NCBI RefSeq assembly: GCF_900172345.1
Contig: NZ_FWFY01000011.1
Span: 1-64,000, forward strand
Direction of reading: 5' to 3'
DNA length: 64,000 bases
DNA from: Limimaricola soesokkakensis
GTDB taxonomy: Bacteria; Pseudomonadota; Alphaproteobacteria; Rhodobacterales; Rhodobacteraceae
In this document: in pieces, positions 63,286-64,000 of the stretch
Position numbering within the stretch: the first letter of the stretch is position 1
How the letters are laid out: each line of letters opens with the position of its first letter
Notes under the pieces: generated by a model
Told to the model about the DNA's origin: nothing
What the model saw: the letters and a program-made list of their open reading frames with translations, nothing else
Database searches by the model: none
Made by a program: the position numbers and the translations under genes

Positions 63286-64000
63286 GCCGCCCGACCCAGA
63301 ACCGCACCGCCCCGGTCGATCACCACCACGTCGAAGGCGATAGGGCTGCCGTCAGCGGCAATTCCGAACCGCTCCGATAGCCGGGCCAGTGCCGCCTCGG
63401 CCACGCGCTGGCCAAGATCGGGCGCCAGGCGCGCCGCCTCCAAGGCCGTATTGGCCCCGGCGACTTCGGCCACACCGCTCAACGTCGCCAGCGCCGCGAA
63501 GTCGACTTGGCTGCGGGCGGAATGCAGATCGACCGCCCCTTGGGCGAGCTTGGTGATCTTGCCGATGCCGCCGCCGATCGTGACGCGGGGTACCGGATGC
63601 TTCGCGAGGTATTTCAGCAGCCCGCCGGCGAAGTCGCCCATGTCGAGCATCGCGTGATCGGGCAGGCCATGCAGCGCCTGCACCACCCGTTCGGAGGTCG
63701 CGCCGGTGCAGCCCGCCACGTGGTAAAGCCCCGCCGCGCGCGCCACGTCGACGCCGCGATGGATCGAGGCGATCCAGGCGGCACAGGAAAACGGCCGCAC
63801 GATGCCGGTCGTGCCGAGGATCGAGATGCCCCCCTTGATCCCCAGTCGCGGGTTCCAGGTCCTCTCGGCCAAGGCCGCCCCGCCGGGAACCGAGATAGTG
63901 ATCTCGACATCAGGCGCGCGGGCAAGATCGGCGGCGATTTCGGCCACCGCCTCCTCCATCATCGCGCGCGGCACCGGGTTGATCGCCGGCTCTCCGGGCG
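63282..64000 (-). CDS. cbiD: Cobalt-precorrin-5B C1-methyltransferase, 3' part only
   Basis: Truncated by the window edge: about 239 C-terminal residues of a family of about 365. Reading to the edge gives GEPAINPVPR, then ARAPDVEITISVPGGAALAERTWNPRLGIKGGISILGTTGIVRPFS and GGGIGKITKLAQG, which are CbiD signature segments. It methylates C1 of the corrin ring in the anaerobic-type pathway. CbiD in an alphaproteobacterium indicates at least part of the cobalt-early route, although CbiD also appears in mixed clusters. Overlaps cobK by 4 nt. Confidence 0.92.
   Translation of the reverse strand, partial: PGEPAINPVPRAMMEEAVAEIAADLARAPDVEITISVPGGAALAERTWNPRLGIKGGISILGTTGIVRPFSCAAWIASIHRGVDVARAAGLYHVAGCTGATSERVVQALHGLPDHAMLDMGDFAGGLLKYLAKHPVPRVTIGGGIGKITKLAQGAVDLHSARSQVDFAALATLSGVAEVAGANTALEAARLAPDLGQRVAEAALARLSERFGIAADGSPIAFDVVVIDRGGAVLGRAA

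Overview
This window is high-GC alphaproteobacterial chromosome, most likely from the Rhodobacteraceae (roseobacter/Rhodobacter group). The evidence for this is a CckA-type hybrid histidine kinase, a rhizobial/rhodobacterial aglR-aglEFGAK alpha-glucoside locus, a complex I NDUFS4-like protein, a corrinoid/tetrahydrofolate C1 module with an ASKHA-type activator, and dense operons with 1-4 nt overlaps. No rRNA, CRISPR array, phage or intact insertion sequence is seen. One tRNA gene (Gly, anticodon CCC) is present.

Layout. 1-4.5 kb: GST, WYL regulator, NmrA-like protein, DUF4386 membrane protein and LysR regulator, a mixed accessory stretch. 4.5-9.3 kb: a cytochrome c patch (frameshifted octaheme protein, class II cytochrome c', membrane-anchored diheme c) bounded by two degenerate IS3-family transposase remnants of different subgroups. 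9.5-15.1 kb: a protein-quality-control operon on the minus strand (three Hsp20, DegP-type protease, GrpE, HtpX, DnaJ/CbpA-like), divergent from ftsH (15.2-17.0 kb). An extended NDUFS4-like protein, a DUF892 ferritin-like stress protein and a DUF808 membrane protein follow.

20-26 kb: an RraA-like/DHDPS-like pair, rlmE, a C1 cluster (PF13769 'virulence factor' protein, MetF-like reductase, pterin-binding methyltransferase) and a Ppx/GppA phosphatase. 26-36.4 kb: sugar utilisation, with divergent aglEFGAK and aglR-GH1 glucosidase-glk, and LacI-type AGCGCT-centred operators between them. 36.5-40 kb: cckA and an RsmB-family methyltransferase.

40.2-52.1 kb: the most unusual part. A type I secretion ABC exporter and HlyD adaptor lie downstream of two very unusual large proteins. 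One has 888 residues and contains a previously unremarked gap-free 21-residue repeat. The other has about 1148 residues and is almost entirely Gly/Asp/Ala/Ser/Thr repeats. A LuxR-type regulator and a small co-transcribed protein diverge from them across a 0.6-kb AT-richer regulatory region. I read this as one regulated surface-matrix or adhesin secretion system.

52.2-64 kb: guaB, an ASKHA corrinoid-activator-like protein, tRNA-Gly, ridA, zwf-pgl-pgi (with a palindromic operator before zwf), an HNH endonuclease and an overlapping cbiD-cobK-AlkA-esterase operon cut by the window edge. The sugar genes (agl, glk, zwf, pgl, pgi) form a coherent route from imported alpha-glucosides to 6-phosphogluconate. 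The corrinoid methyltransferase, ASKHA activator and cobalamin genes are functionally linked although dispersed.
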